DNA of 35,281 nt. Origin: Methylobacter sp. (GTDB lineage Bacteria; Pseudomonadota; Gammaproteobacteria; Methylococcales; Methylomonadaceae). The stretch's first letter is position 1, and every line of letters starts with the position of its first letter. The DNA lies in assembly GCA_023229605.1 (NCBI GenBank), contig JALNYY010000028.1, positions 1 to 35,281 on the forward strand, given 5' to 3'. A program made the translations under genes and the position numbers. This document shows positions 15,622 to 25,400 of this stretch, in pieces. The notes under the pieces are model-generated. The model was not told where the DNA came from, made no database searches, and saw only the letters and a program-made list of their open reading frames with translations.

Positions 15622-18600
15622 CGACATAGTCCTCCAGTTTATCCGTTAAAAATTGTACATTCGGTTGCCGGAGAATGCTGTAATGGTCTCCGGGTATGGT
15701 CGCGATGCTCAGCCCGCCGCGTATCAGCTCCGGCCAGCCGCCATCCGTATCCCCATTCGCCCTGTCGGTATAAAACAGCTTGATGCCGCCCTGGTATTGG
15801 CCGGGGATATATCGATCCATGGCCTGAACATTGGCTTCAAATACTTTGAATAGCCGATGCAGCTGCGCCGAATCTATATCGGACAGTAAACCGGCTTGTT
15901 TTGCCTGCTCGAACAGTTCGTCCAGACGCGGGACTAGATCGGATGCAGCTGAGGCTCCGGCCTGTATTGTTTCAGCCTCGTCGAGACCCAACTCCCTGGC
16001 AAACGCGATTAGCAGCAGCGTTTCGCCGCCATCGCCGGGCAGGCCGTTTTCATCAAGATAATCCAGTTCAAACGCCTTCACCGCATCGGGCGTATAACTT
16101 TCTATCAGCGCCAGCGTGCCGACCTGATCGCCGGCCTGCTGCAACTGTCTGGCCATTTCATAGGCGATCACGCCGCCCATCGACCAGCCGCCCAGATGAT
16201 AAGGGCCCTGCGCCTGAATGCTGCGTATCGCATCGATATAAAGCGCCGCCAGCCCTTCAATGCTGCCCGGATGCGCGCCGCTGTCTGCATCCGGGGCTTG
16301 CAGGCCGTATATAGGGCGATGTTCGCCCATGCTCCGGGACAGTTCCTGATAACACAATACGTTTCCGGCCACGGCATGAATGCAGAACAACGGGGGCTTT
16401 TCACCCTTGGACTGCAAGCACACCAGCGGCGTCCAGGGCTGCCGGTCTTGTTGCAGAAGTGCTGCCTGTCCTGCAATATCCGGCGCCTGGAACAACGATG
16501 ATAGCGGCAGCTCCTTGCCCAGTTTCTTATGGATAACAGCCATCAGGCGGACCGACAGCAGCGAATGGCCGCCCAGGTCGAAGAAATTGTCGTACACCCC
16601 TATCCGTTCGACATTCAGCACCTGCCGCCATATTTCAAGCAATTGCGCCTCGGTCTGCGTCCGCGGCGCAACATGGCTGCGGCTTTCAGCAGCGCCTGAA
16701 TCCAGCTGCATTAATGCAGTGCGATCCACCTTGCCGCCGGGCGTTACAGGAATTTTCGCGAGCGGCACAACAACCGCCGGAATCATATAATCCGGCAGCC
16801 TGCTCGACAACGCCCGTTTCAAATCCGCGCTGCTGGGCGGATTTCCCGGTTCGGCCTGCACGACAAAGGCGGCCAATTGCATATTGCCGTTAACCGGCCT
16901 GGCAAGCACCGCCGCCTGCTTGACTGAATCCAGATCCTGCAATGCCGCTTCTATCTCGCCGCATTCCACGCGAAAGCCGCGGATCTTGACCTGATGATCG
17001 ATGCGCCCTAAAAATTCAATCGTTCCGTCATCCCGCCAGCGCGCCAAGTCTCCGGTTTTATAGATTCGCGATCCGGAATTAACCGGATTGTCGATGAATT
17101 TCTGCCGGGTCAGTTCGGGCTGGTTCAAATAACCGATAGCCAAGCCCGCACCGCCGATATGCAGCTCTCCGGAAACGCCGACAGGAACCGCGTGGCCGTA
17201 GGCGTCGAGAATATAGGCGCTTTCACCAGCCAGCGGGCGGCCGATCGGGATATTGGCGGCAATAGGCGTTTTTGCGCTGAGTTCAAACACGGTGCTGGTG
17301 ATCGTGGTCTCGGTCGGGCCATAGGCGTTGACCAGACGGCAACCGCGCATCGGGCTGCTGCGCCAAAGGTTGAGCGTTTCCGGCGTCAGCGCCTCGCCGC
17401 CTGTTATCACCAACCTTAACGGGCGCAATGCCGCCCATTCCGGGTCATCCTGCGTATCCAGCAGCAATTCGTACAGATAGGACGGCGGCAGATCGACCAC
17501 ACTGAGCCCCGACTCCGCCACCCTGCTCCTGAATGCCTGCGGCGACCATAGTTCGTCAGGCCGGACAACCACCGTTGCGCCGCTCAATAATCCAGGCAGC
17601 AACTGTTCCAGCGACGCATCGACATTCACCGGGGCAAATTGCAGCACCCTGTCTTCCGGCGTCAGCCGGTAATAATCCCGCATGGCTTGGCAGTGATGGC
17701 TGAGCGCCCCATGGCTGACCACTACGCCTTTGGGTTGGCCGGTGGAACCCGAGGTGTAAATGACATACGCAGCCTGTTCCGACCTGATTCGCAACGTCAA
17801 ATCGGCAGCGGATTCCAGAATGTCAGGCCAGATCTGATCGACTGCAAGGCAGGTGCAACCCTGTCCGGAAGCCAACGCCGAAATGCTGTCGCGCTGTTTT
17901 TCCTCCGTCATCAACAGTTTTATGCTGCTGTCATCCAGCAGATGACGGATACGCTGTTCAGGATAATCCGGCGCTATAGGCACGTAGACTGCGCCCGCTT
18001 TGAGGATAGCCAGCATCGCCGTAATCATTTGCAGGCCTCGGCCCATGCAGACGCCGACCATATCGGCCTCGGCCACGCCCTGCTTCAGCAGATAGCCCGC
18101 CAATTTGGAACTGTGCCGGTCGAGCTCACGGTAGCTTAAAGATTGCCCCTCAGACAGCAGTGCGGTGTTGTCCGGCGTCAATTCCGCCTGCCGCTGGAAC
18201 AGTTCGGCTACAGAGTGTTTGTTATCGTAGCCCACGTCAGATGCATTCCATTCGACAACAATCCGCTGTTTTTCGTCGGTAGCCAACAGCGCAAGATCCG
18301 CTATCGACGACTCCGGGCGGGAAATTATCGAACCGAGCAAATTAATATAATGCGCCATTGCCCTCTGGATCGTGCCTGCGCTGAATAAATCGGTGTTGTA
18401 ATCCAGTTTCAGCAGGAAGCTGTCCGCGCCCTGATACACTTCCAGCGCCAGATCATGACTGCCTTCCTGGTTAATGCCCGATAGAAACTCCGCCTCGGCA
18501 GCACCGTTCAGCTCAGTCAAATCATCCGGCTGGATAAAGTTCTGATAGGCGAACATCGCCTGAAATAACGGCGACCTTGCCTGGTCGCGGTCGGCTTTCA

Positions 18601-19435
18601 ATTCTTTCAGCAAAGCCGGGAACGGGTAATCGGCGTTATCCAGCCCATCGGCGACCGTCAGCTGTAGATCGCCCAGAAAACCGGCAACCTCCTGTTGCCC
18701 GGATACCCGGCTGCGGATAACGACCATGTTCACAAAATAGCCGATCGCCTGATCGAAACGGCTTTCCGGGCGGCCCAAAGTCGGCATGCCGACCAATATA
18801 TCATCGTCGCCGGAATAACGGTGCAGCAGCAGCTTGAACACGCCCAGGAACAGCACCGACAAATTCACCCGCAGCGACTTTGCCAGTTCCCTGGTTTTTT
18901 CAGTTAAGTCCGAAGCGAGCCTCAGTTCATAACCGGCCCCGTTAAAACTTTGCTTGGCCGGGCGCGGATAGTCGCAAGGCAACGACAATGCCGAAAGCTC
19001 GCCGGAAAGCCGGGTCTTCCAGTAATTCAGTTGCGCCTGCGCCTGTTCGCTGCCCATGAACTGCTGCTGCCAGCGCACAAAGTCGTTATAGCCGGTTTGC
19101 TCCTGCGCTAATTCCGGCGCTGTTCCGGCAAGCAACCGGCGGTAAGTCTGCAGCAACGCCTTGACCAGCAACACGGCGGAACTGCCATCGAAAACGATAT
19201 GGTGGATTGTAATCAGCACATAACCGGCTCCGCCGGAAACCGGCGAAACCGCATGCACCCTGAACAAAGGCCCATGCTCCAGATCGAAAGGCTGTTTGCT
19301 CTTTTCCCGAAGCAGGTCAATGATGCCTGTTTCATCCGTCAGGGCTGAATTTTCATAGGCAAAGCATAATTGGCCATCGAGCGGCAGGGTTTGATACAAC
19401 TCGCCGTCATGCTGCCGAAAAGCCGATCCCAGCAC
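15605..19435 (-). CDS. NRPS part of the megasynthase: C (remainder)-A-PCP-TE
   Basis: 1,276 aa counted from a GTG at 19433-19435. This is only the first available start after an in-frame TAA; it has no Shine-Dalgarno, and the sequence begins inside a condensation domain. Visible domains: C remainder 1-395 with intact HHIVFDG (78-84); adenylation about 405-910 with TSGSTGQPKG, NAYGPTET, YKTGDL and K902 in PVTPGGK; PCP about 922-995 with DLGGHSL (S958); thioesterase about 1012-1270 with GWSMG (S1085) and GDHYS (H1251). Hand-read adenylation code is DAEDIGAITK, perhaps a basic residue. It would add one amino acid to the polyketide and release the product. The acid position of the thioesterase reads ESY (E1112), where SrfA TE has DSY. 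Continuous in frame with the upstream PKS except for one codon. Confidence 0.85.
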   Translation of the reverse strand: MLGSAFRQHDGELYQTLPLDGQLCFAYENSALTDETGIIDLLREKSKQPFDLEHGPLFRVHAVSPVSGGAGYVLITIHHIVFDGSSAVLLVKALLQTYRRLLAGTAPELAQEQTGYNDFVRWQQQFMGSEQAQAQLNYWKTRLSGELSALSLPCDYPRPAKQSFNGAGYELRLASDLTEKTRELAKSLRVNLSVLFLGVFKLLLHRYSGDDDILVGMPTLGRPESRFDQAIGYFVNMVVIRSRVSGQQEVAGFLGDLQLTVADGLDNADYPFPALLKELKADRDQARSPLFQAMFAYQNFIQPDDLTELNGAAEAEFLSGINQEGSHDLALEVYQGADSFLLKLDYNTDLFSAGTIQRAMAHYINLLGSIISRPESSIADLALLATDEKQRIVVEWNASDVGYDNKHSVAELFQRQAELTPDNTALLSEGQSLSYRELDRHSSKLAGYLLKQGVAEADMVGVCMGRGLQMITAMLAILKAGAVYVPIAPDYPEQRIRHLLDDSSIKLLMTEEKQRDSISALASGQGCTCLAVDQIWPDILESAADLTLRIRSEQAAYVIYTSGSTGQPKGVVVSHGALSHHCQAMRDYYRLTPEDRVLQFAPVNVDASLEQLLPGLLSGATVVVRPDELWSPQAFRSRVAESGLSVVDLPPSYLYELLLDTQDDPEWAALRPLRLVITGGEALTPETLNLWRSSPMRGCRLVNAYGPTETTITSTVFELSAKTPIAANIPIGRPLAGESAYILDAYGHAVPVGVSGELHIGGAGLAIGYLNQPELTRQKFIDNPVNSGSRIYKTGDLARWRDDGTIEFLGRIDHQVKIRGFRVECGEIEAALQDLDSVKQAAVLARPVNGNMQLAAFVVQAEPGNPPSSADLKRALSSRLPDYMIPAVVVPLAKIPVTPGGKVDRTALMQLDSGAAESRSHVAPRTQTEAQLLEIWRQVLNVERIGVYDNFFDLGGHSLLSVRLMAVIHKKLGKELPLSSLFQAPDIAGQAALLQQDRQPWTPLVCLQSKGEKPPLFCIHAVAGNVLCYQELSRSMGEHRPIYGLQAPDADSGAHPGSIEGLAALYIDAIRSIQAQGPYHLGGWSMGGVIAYEMARQLQQAGDQVGTLALIESYTPDAVKAFELDYLDENGLPGDGGETLLLIAFARELGLDEAETIQAGASAASDLVPRLDELFEQAKQAGLLSDIDSAQLHRLFKVFEANVQAMDRYIPGQYQGGIKLFYTDRANGDTDGGWPELIRGGLSIATIPGDHYSILRQPNVQFLTDKLEDYVDEKTD

Positions 19436-19444
19436 TGGATAACG

Positions 19445-19447
19445 TTA
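19445..19447 (-). other. In-frame TAA splitting the PKS-NRPS reading frame
   Basis: Coding-strand codons read Cys-Glu-His-Met-Leu-TAA-Arg-Tyr-Pro-Val-Leu with no frame change. Condensation domains have a residue such as Gln before R(H/Y)PVL here, so TAA is one base from CAA (Gln). The C1 motif (LSEGQKGLWLL) lies upstream of it and HHxxxDG downstream. Without the stop the frame would encode about 6,208 aa from 34231 to 15605. Confidence 0.9.
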
Positions 19448-22400
19448 CAGCATATGCTCGCAAGCCTGCCTGAACAAGCCGACGTCCAATCCGGCGCTGA
19501 ACCGTAGCGCAACAGGGATGTTATAAGCGCTCATTTGCGGTGCGAACTGATGCAGCAGCCACAGCCCTTTCTGGCCTTCGGATAACGGCGACATGAGCGG
19601 CAACGGCCCGGTTGCCGCCGTCAATTCACTGGCGTTTTTTTTTACCTGCCCCGATGCCATCCGGGTGGCGGCAAATTCGGCCAGAGACGCCAGCGTGGCA
19701 TGCGTGAACAAATCCCTTGCCGAAATTTTTACCTGAAAGACCTGTTCCAGGCCGCGCCGCAATTTGCTTGAAAACATCGAGTCTGCGCCATAATCCTGAA
19801 GGCTTTTGCCCATGCTGATCTCATCGCCGTTAATGTCGAGCAACCGGGCCAGGCTGTGCGCCAAATAGCGTTCCATATTGTCCCGCATGGTTTGTTGCGT
19901 ATCGATCGCGAACGTCTCCGGCGGTTCGGGGGCGGCGGACACTGTTTTGCCGCCCAGCCAATAACTTTTCCTGTCGAAGGGATAAGTCGGCAAGGCGATT
20001 CTGCTTAGCGTTTCGCCGCGGTGCATAGCCTGCCATGCAATCCTGACGCCCTTGACCCAATAGAAAGCCAGTTTTTCGAGATCCTTTTCCGCCAACAGCA
20101 TCTGCAACATCGACCGGCCGGTGTCGCCGGACAGCAGCCGCTTAATCTCGGAATTGTCCTGCTCGTGATCGCCGGTAAAGCTATTGCTGCCGACGCCGTC
20201 CTGCAAATACGCCTGCAAGCCCTGGATCAGTTGATCCCGCCCATCGACCACCAGCACCATCCGGTATTCCATGGCTTCCCGCCCCGTTTGCAGGGTATAG
20301 GCCAGATTCGCCAGCGACAGTTCCGGCTGCTGTTCGATAAACGCCGACATCTGAAGGACAACGGCGCGAAGCTGCGCGGCTGTTTTGGCTGAGAACAGCA
20401 TTAACTGCGGAGTGCCGGATTCCGGCCCTTGTTGACCGGCCGCCCTATATTCCTCGACGATCAGGTGTGCATTGGAGCCGCCCGCGCCGAATGAACTGAC
20501 TGTCGCCCGCCTCGGATATTCGCGGCGTTCGCCGCCGTCAAGCGCAACTGTCGGCCTTTGCCATTGTTCAAGCCGCCGTTGCAGATGAAACGGGGTTTGC
20601 CCGAAATCGATATTGGGGTTAAGCGGCTGCGCCTTGATAGTCGGCGCCAACTGCCGGTACTGAAGTTGCAGCAGCACCTTGATCAGTTGCGACATGCCCG
20701 ATGCCGCCTCGGCATGGCCGATATTGGACTTGACCGAACCGATGGCGCAGAACTGCCGATGGTCCGTGTATTTGCGAAAACCCGCAGTCAACGCGTTAAG
20801 CTCGATCGCATCGCCCAGCGGCGAACCGTTGGCCGCCGACTCGACATAACTGACGGTGCGCGGATCGATACCGGCCCTCGCGAAATTGCCGACAATCAAA
20901 TCGGTCTGGGCGGAGGCATTAGGCACCGAATAGCCGTTGGATTGTCCGCCGTGGTTGATCGCCGTCGATTTAATCACGGCCAGGATATTGTCGTTGTCGG
21001 CAAGCGCATCCTTCAGCGGTTTCAGCAGCACCGCCCCGACCGCTTCAGCCGGAAGATAGCCGTCGCCATCGCCGAAACTGCTGCTGTCCGGGCGGCTGCC
21101 GATGATCTGTCCGGCGGATAAGCCGATATATTTTTTAGGGTGGATAGTCAGGTTGACGCCACCGGCAACGGCGATTTTGCACTCGCCCTTCAGCAGGCTT
21201 TCGCAGGCCATATGCACGGCGACCAGCGCGGATGAGCACATGGTGTCGATGGCAATGCTGGGCCCCTGGAAATTGAAAAAATAGGAAACCCGGTTGGCGA
21301 TGGAGCTGTGTGACGACAGCGCCACCACGGACTCGCGCACCAGATCCGATTCAAACGCGTGGTACTGCTGGGACATTGCCCCGGCAAAAACACCGACCCG
21401 CGACTGGCAAAGGCGCTGCAATGTCTCCCCCAGATACCCGGCGGATTCGAGCAGGTTCCACACCGTCTCCAGAAACAGCCGCTCCTGCGGGTCCAGCAAC
21501 TCGGCTTCCCTGGGCGATATTTTAAAAAACAGCGGGTCGAATCCGGCCACATCATCGAGAAAGCCGCCCCATTTGCAGTAACTTTTGCCCGACTTGTTTT
21601 TGTCGGGATCAAAATACTGTTGATGATCCCAGCGTTGCGCCGGAATCTCGGTAATGCAATCTTTGCCCTGCGCCAGGTTTTGCCAGAATTCGTCCAGGTC
21701 GTTGGCCTGCGGAAAACGGCCGGACATGCCGATCACTGCTATATCATAAAGACCGGTCTGTACGCCGGTTTCCACAACAGCGGATTTGCCGGCATCGGCA
21801 TCAGGCTGATCTATGGCAGTGTCCTGTTTTTCGACTGCCTCGGACGAAAGCTTAAACAACGCCGTCAACTGCAGCGGAAACGTATCGACAAAATAGGCGC
21901 CGATTGCATCAATGCTTGGGTATTCAAAAAACAAGGTCTTAGGCAGCGGGCCGAAAACTTTTTCCAGGTCATTGGTCAAGCTCATCATTGCCACCGAATC
22001 GATGCCGTATTGCTCTATCGGGACATCGGCCTCAATGCGGTGAGCTGGCAACTTAAGCATTTCGGAAAGCATTTCCGTAATCAAGCCTTCAACTTTGCCC
22101 TGCAATTGCTGCGGATCGGATGGTTGAACCACCTTAGCCGCAGTATCGTTGCTTTCCGGTTCGCTCTGCTGGCCGAGAAAAAGCCGGCGCAAACGGAGCA
22201 CATCGCCTTCCAGCACCATGACCTGATCGTATCCGGCTTCCAGGCTCCGGTACAATGCGCCAATACCGGTATCCGTCTGCATCGGCTTTAACCCGGCAGT
22301 CCGCCACATCATCTCCTTGCTTTTAGGATCAATGTCCATACCTCCGTGTTCCCATAACGGCCAGTTAATCGACAGGGTATGGCCTTTAGGCCGCATGCCT

Positions 22401-25400
22401 TCGGAGAGTTCCGTCGCCAAGCGGTTGCGGTAGGCCGCATAGGCGTCCATGAAGGCATTGGCGGTTGCGTAATCGGACTGGCCGGGGTTTCCGACAGCCC
22501 CTGCCAGCGACGAAAATAGGACAAAAAAGTCCAGATTGACGGACCGGCTGGCCTGATCCAGATTGACGACGCCGGAAACCTTGGCGGCGAGCACTTCCTG
22601 CAACTCCGCTGCGGTTTTTTTGAAAATGAAATTATCCCGGATAATACCGGCGCTATGGATAATGCCGTTCAGCGAGTCCCGGTACTCGCCGATCAGGCTC
22701 GACACCGCCTGTTTATCGCCGGCATCCACGTTACGGTATTCAACCCTGGCACCTGCGGCCTGCAACGCTTCGATAGCGGCCCGACGCGCATCATCCAGCG
22801 GCGAACGCCCGGTCAGGATCAAGGTCACGTCATTGACTTGACGGACAATTTCCCGCGCAAAAATCAGCCCCAGCCCACCGGCCCCGCCGGTAATCAGGTA
22901 AACACCGCCCTGTTTCCACACCGGTATGGCTTGTTGCCGGACGCCATCCAGCTCAGCCCAGGCCATTACCTGCCGCTTCCCTTGGCTGTAGCGGACATGC
23001 TGTTCAGCCGGAGCCAGCCCATTTTCATGCAGCATGGCAGCCAGTTTGGCCGGGTCACAGGCCGCATCCAGCTCGATCAGCTGGCCGGTAAACTGCGGAT
23101 TTTCCATCTGCGCCGTTTTCAGCATCGCCGCCAGCGCGCCCAACAATTGATCCGGGCAAGCGGACCGGTGCTCCCCGGCGCCGTTCACAACCTGCAATAA
23201 GACTCGTCCGCCCGGTTTGCGCCCGAATAATTCCTTGACCTGAGCAAACACCTGGACGGCATAGCCGTTAAAGCACTGATCCATTTCACTGCCGCCGGAA
23301 TGCAGCGGCATGCAGACAGCGCCGGGAATTTCAATCGCCGCACCGGTAAACAGAACCCTATGCTCAACATATTCGCTTTCAACCGGCGTTTGCCGGGCGA
23401 CCTGCTCTTTCCAGACCGGATATAACATCAACGCATCAGGACTGACCGCCGTTTCGACGCTTGCCGGCCGGCCGGATTGCCCCGGCAGCTCCAGCCAGTA
23501 ACGCTCTGTTGCAAACGGATAGGTCGGCAGGCTGATGCGCAATGGCGGTTTGGCGTCATCAGCATACAGCAGACGCCAATCGACGCCCTGCCCCTTAACC
23601 CACTCTGCCAGCAGCGTGTCATAGCGGCGGCCGGAAATCAGCCCGGCCATGCTTTGATGATCTTGCCCGGCCAAAGGTTCTGTTGCGTTTCCATATCGGG
23701 TTCGGCCCAGGTAAAGCGCATCGTGATTGCCCTGCAAAAACCGGTTCAGTTTTTCAATCAATTCCTGCGCCGACCCGGCAATGAAGCCCAGACGTTGCTG
23801 CATGGCCTCCCGCCCTATTTGCAGGGTATAAGCCGTATCCGGCAGCGACAAATCCGCCTGATGCCGGTGCACAAACTGCAACAGGCGTTCGGCATATTGC
23901 CGGAGCTGCTGCTCTGTCCTGGCTGACAGCACAAAAGCGCAGGGCGCGGGCGGTCGCGCCGCCGCACCGGTTTCCGGTTTGATATACTCCTCAACCACCA
24001 TGTGGGCATTGGAGCCGCCGGCGCCGAATGAGGAAACACCCGCGACCCGATGCTGAACTTGACCGTCGACGACCGGGCGCTGCCATTCGCGCAATTGCTG
24101 GTTCACCTGAAACGGCGTAGCCGAAAAATCGATATTGGGGTTCAGCGTTTGCGAGTGCAGCGACGGCGCGATCTGCCCCTCGCGCATTTGCAGCAGCACC
24201 TTGGTCAAGCCGGCTATGCCGGCCGCCGATTCGCAATGGCCGATATTGGACTTGGCCGAACCGATCCAGCAGCTGTGCCCCGGCGCAGTGTTTTTGCCGA
24301 ACGCTTTGCTCAAGCCGGTAATTTCTATCGGATCGCCCAGCTTGGTGCCGGTGCCGTGCGCTTCAATATAACTGATCGTTCTGGGATCTATTTTGGCGTC
24401 ACGCAAGGCCCTGCTAATCACCATCTGTTGCGCATTGGGATTCGGCACGCTGTAACCGTTGGTTTTGCCGCCGTGATTCAACGCGCTGCTCTTGATCACA
24501 CCGTAAATATGATCGCCGTCGCGTTCGGCATCCGCCAGCCGTTTCAGCAGCACGACGCCGACGCCCTCGCCAGGAACATAGCCATCGCCGCCGGAACCGA
24601 AGCTTTCGCACTGGCCCGAACTGGAAATATACTGTCCTGAACTGAGCATCTGGTATTTATTCGGATGTATGCTGATATTGACGCCGCCGGCCAGGCCAAG
24701 ATCGGTGCGCCCCAGCTTCAGATCCTGGCAAGCCAGATGTATTGCCGTCAGCGAACTGGAACACATGGTGTCGACGGTCATGCTGGGGCCGTGCAGGTTC
24801 AAGAAATACGATACGCGATTGGCGATGCCGGCATAGACGTTGGCGGTTACCGTGGGTTTTCCCAGCAAAGCGGCTTCCAGCCCCAACAGCTGGTACTCGC
24901 CGTACATGACTCCGGCATAAACGCCCACCTGTGCGGGCAAATCGTCGCCGTTAAGCGAACCCGGCGCCGGCTTTTGCAAATCCTCGCGCCGGTATCCGGC
25001 GTCTTCCATCGCCATCCAGGCATGCTCCAGGAACAGCCGCTCCTGCGGGTCCATATATTCGGCCTCGCGCGGAGAAATATTGAAGAACAGCGGATCGAAT
25101 TTATCCACATCGGCAATAAAGCCGCCCCATTTACTGGAGTGCCGACCCGGTTGGCTGCGGTCTTCGCTGTAATAGGCGCGCCAGTCCCAACGCTCTTCGG
25201 GCACTTCGGTAATGCAGTTCCTGCCGTCGCGCAGGTTCAGCCAAAATGCCTCAATATCCCTCGCCTGCGGATAACGCCCGGACAGGCCGATAACCGCAAT
25301 ATCCAGAGCGCCCGCCGCAGGCTTTGCAGGCGCAACCGCAAAAGCGCTTACAGCCGGTTCCGGCGCGAGCGCCATTCCGACCGATTGCACCGCCGTACTA

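Noticed and set aside
15605..19435. Independent NRPS gene with a native GTG start
   Set aside because: The frame opens in the middle of a C domain, lacks the C1 motif and has no Shine-Dalgarno; it is the continuation of the upstream gene.
19430..19450. Frameshift between the PKS and NRPS parts
   Set aside because: Both parts are in the same frame; the break is a stop codon, not an insertion or deletion.
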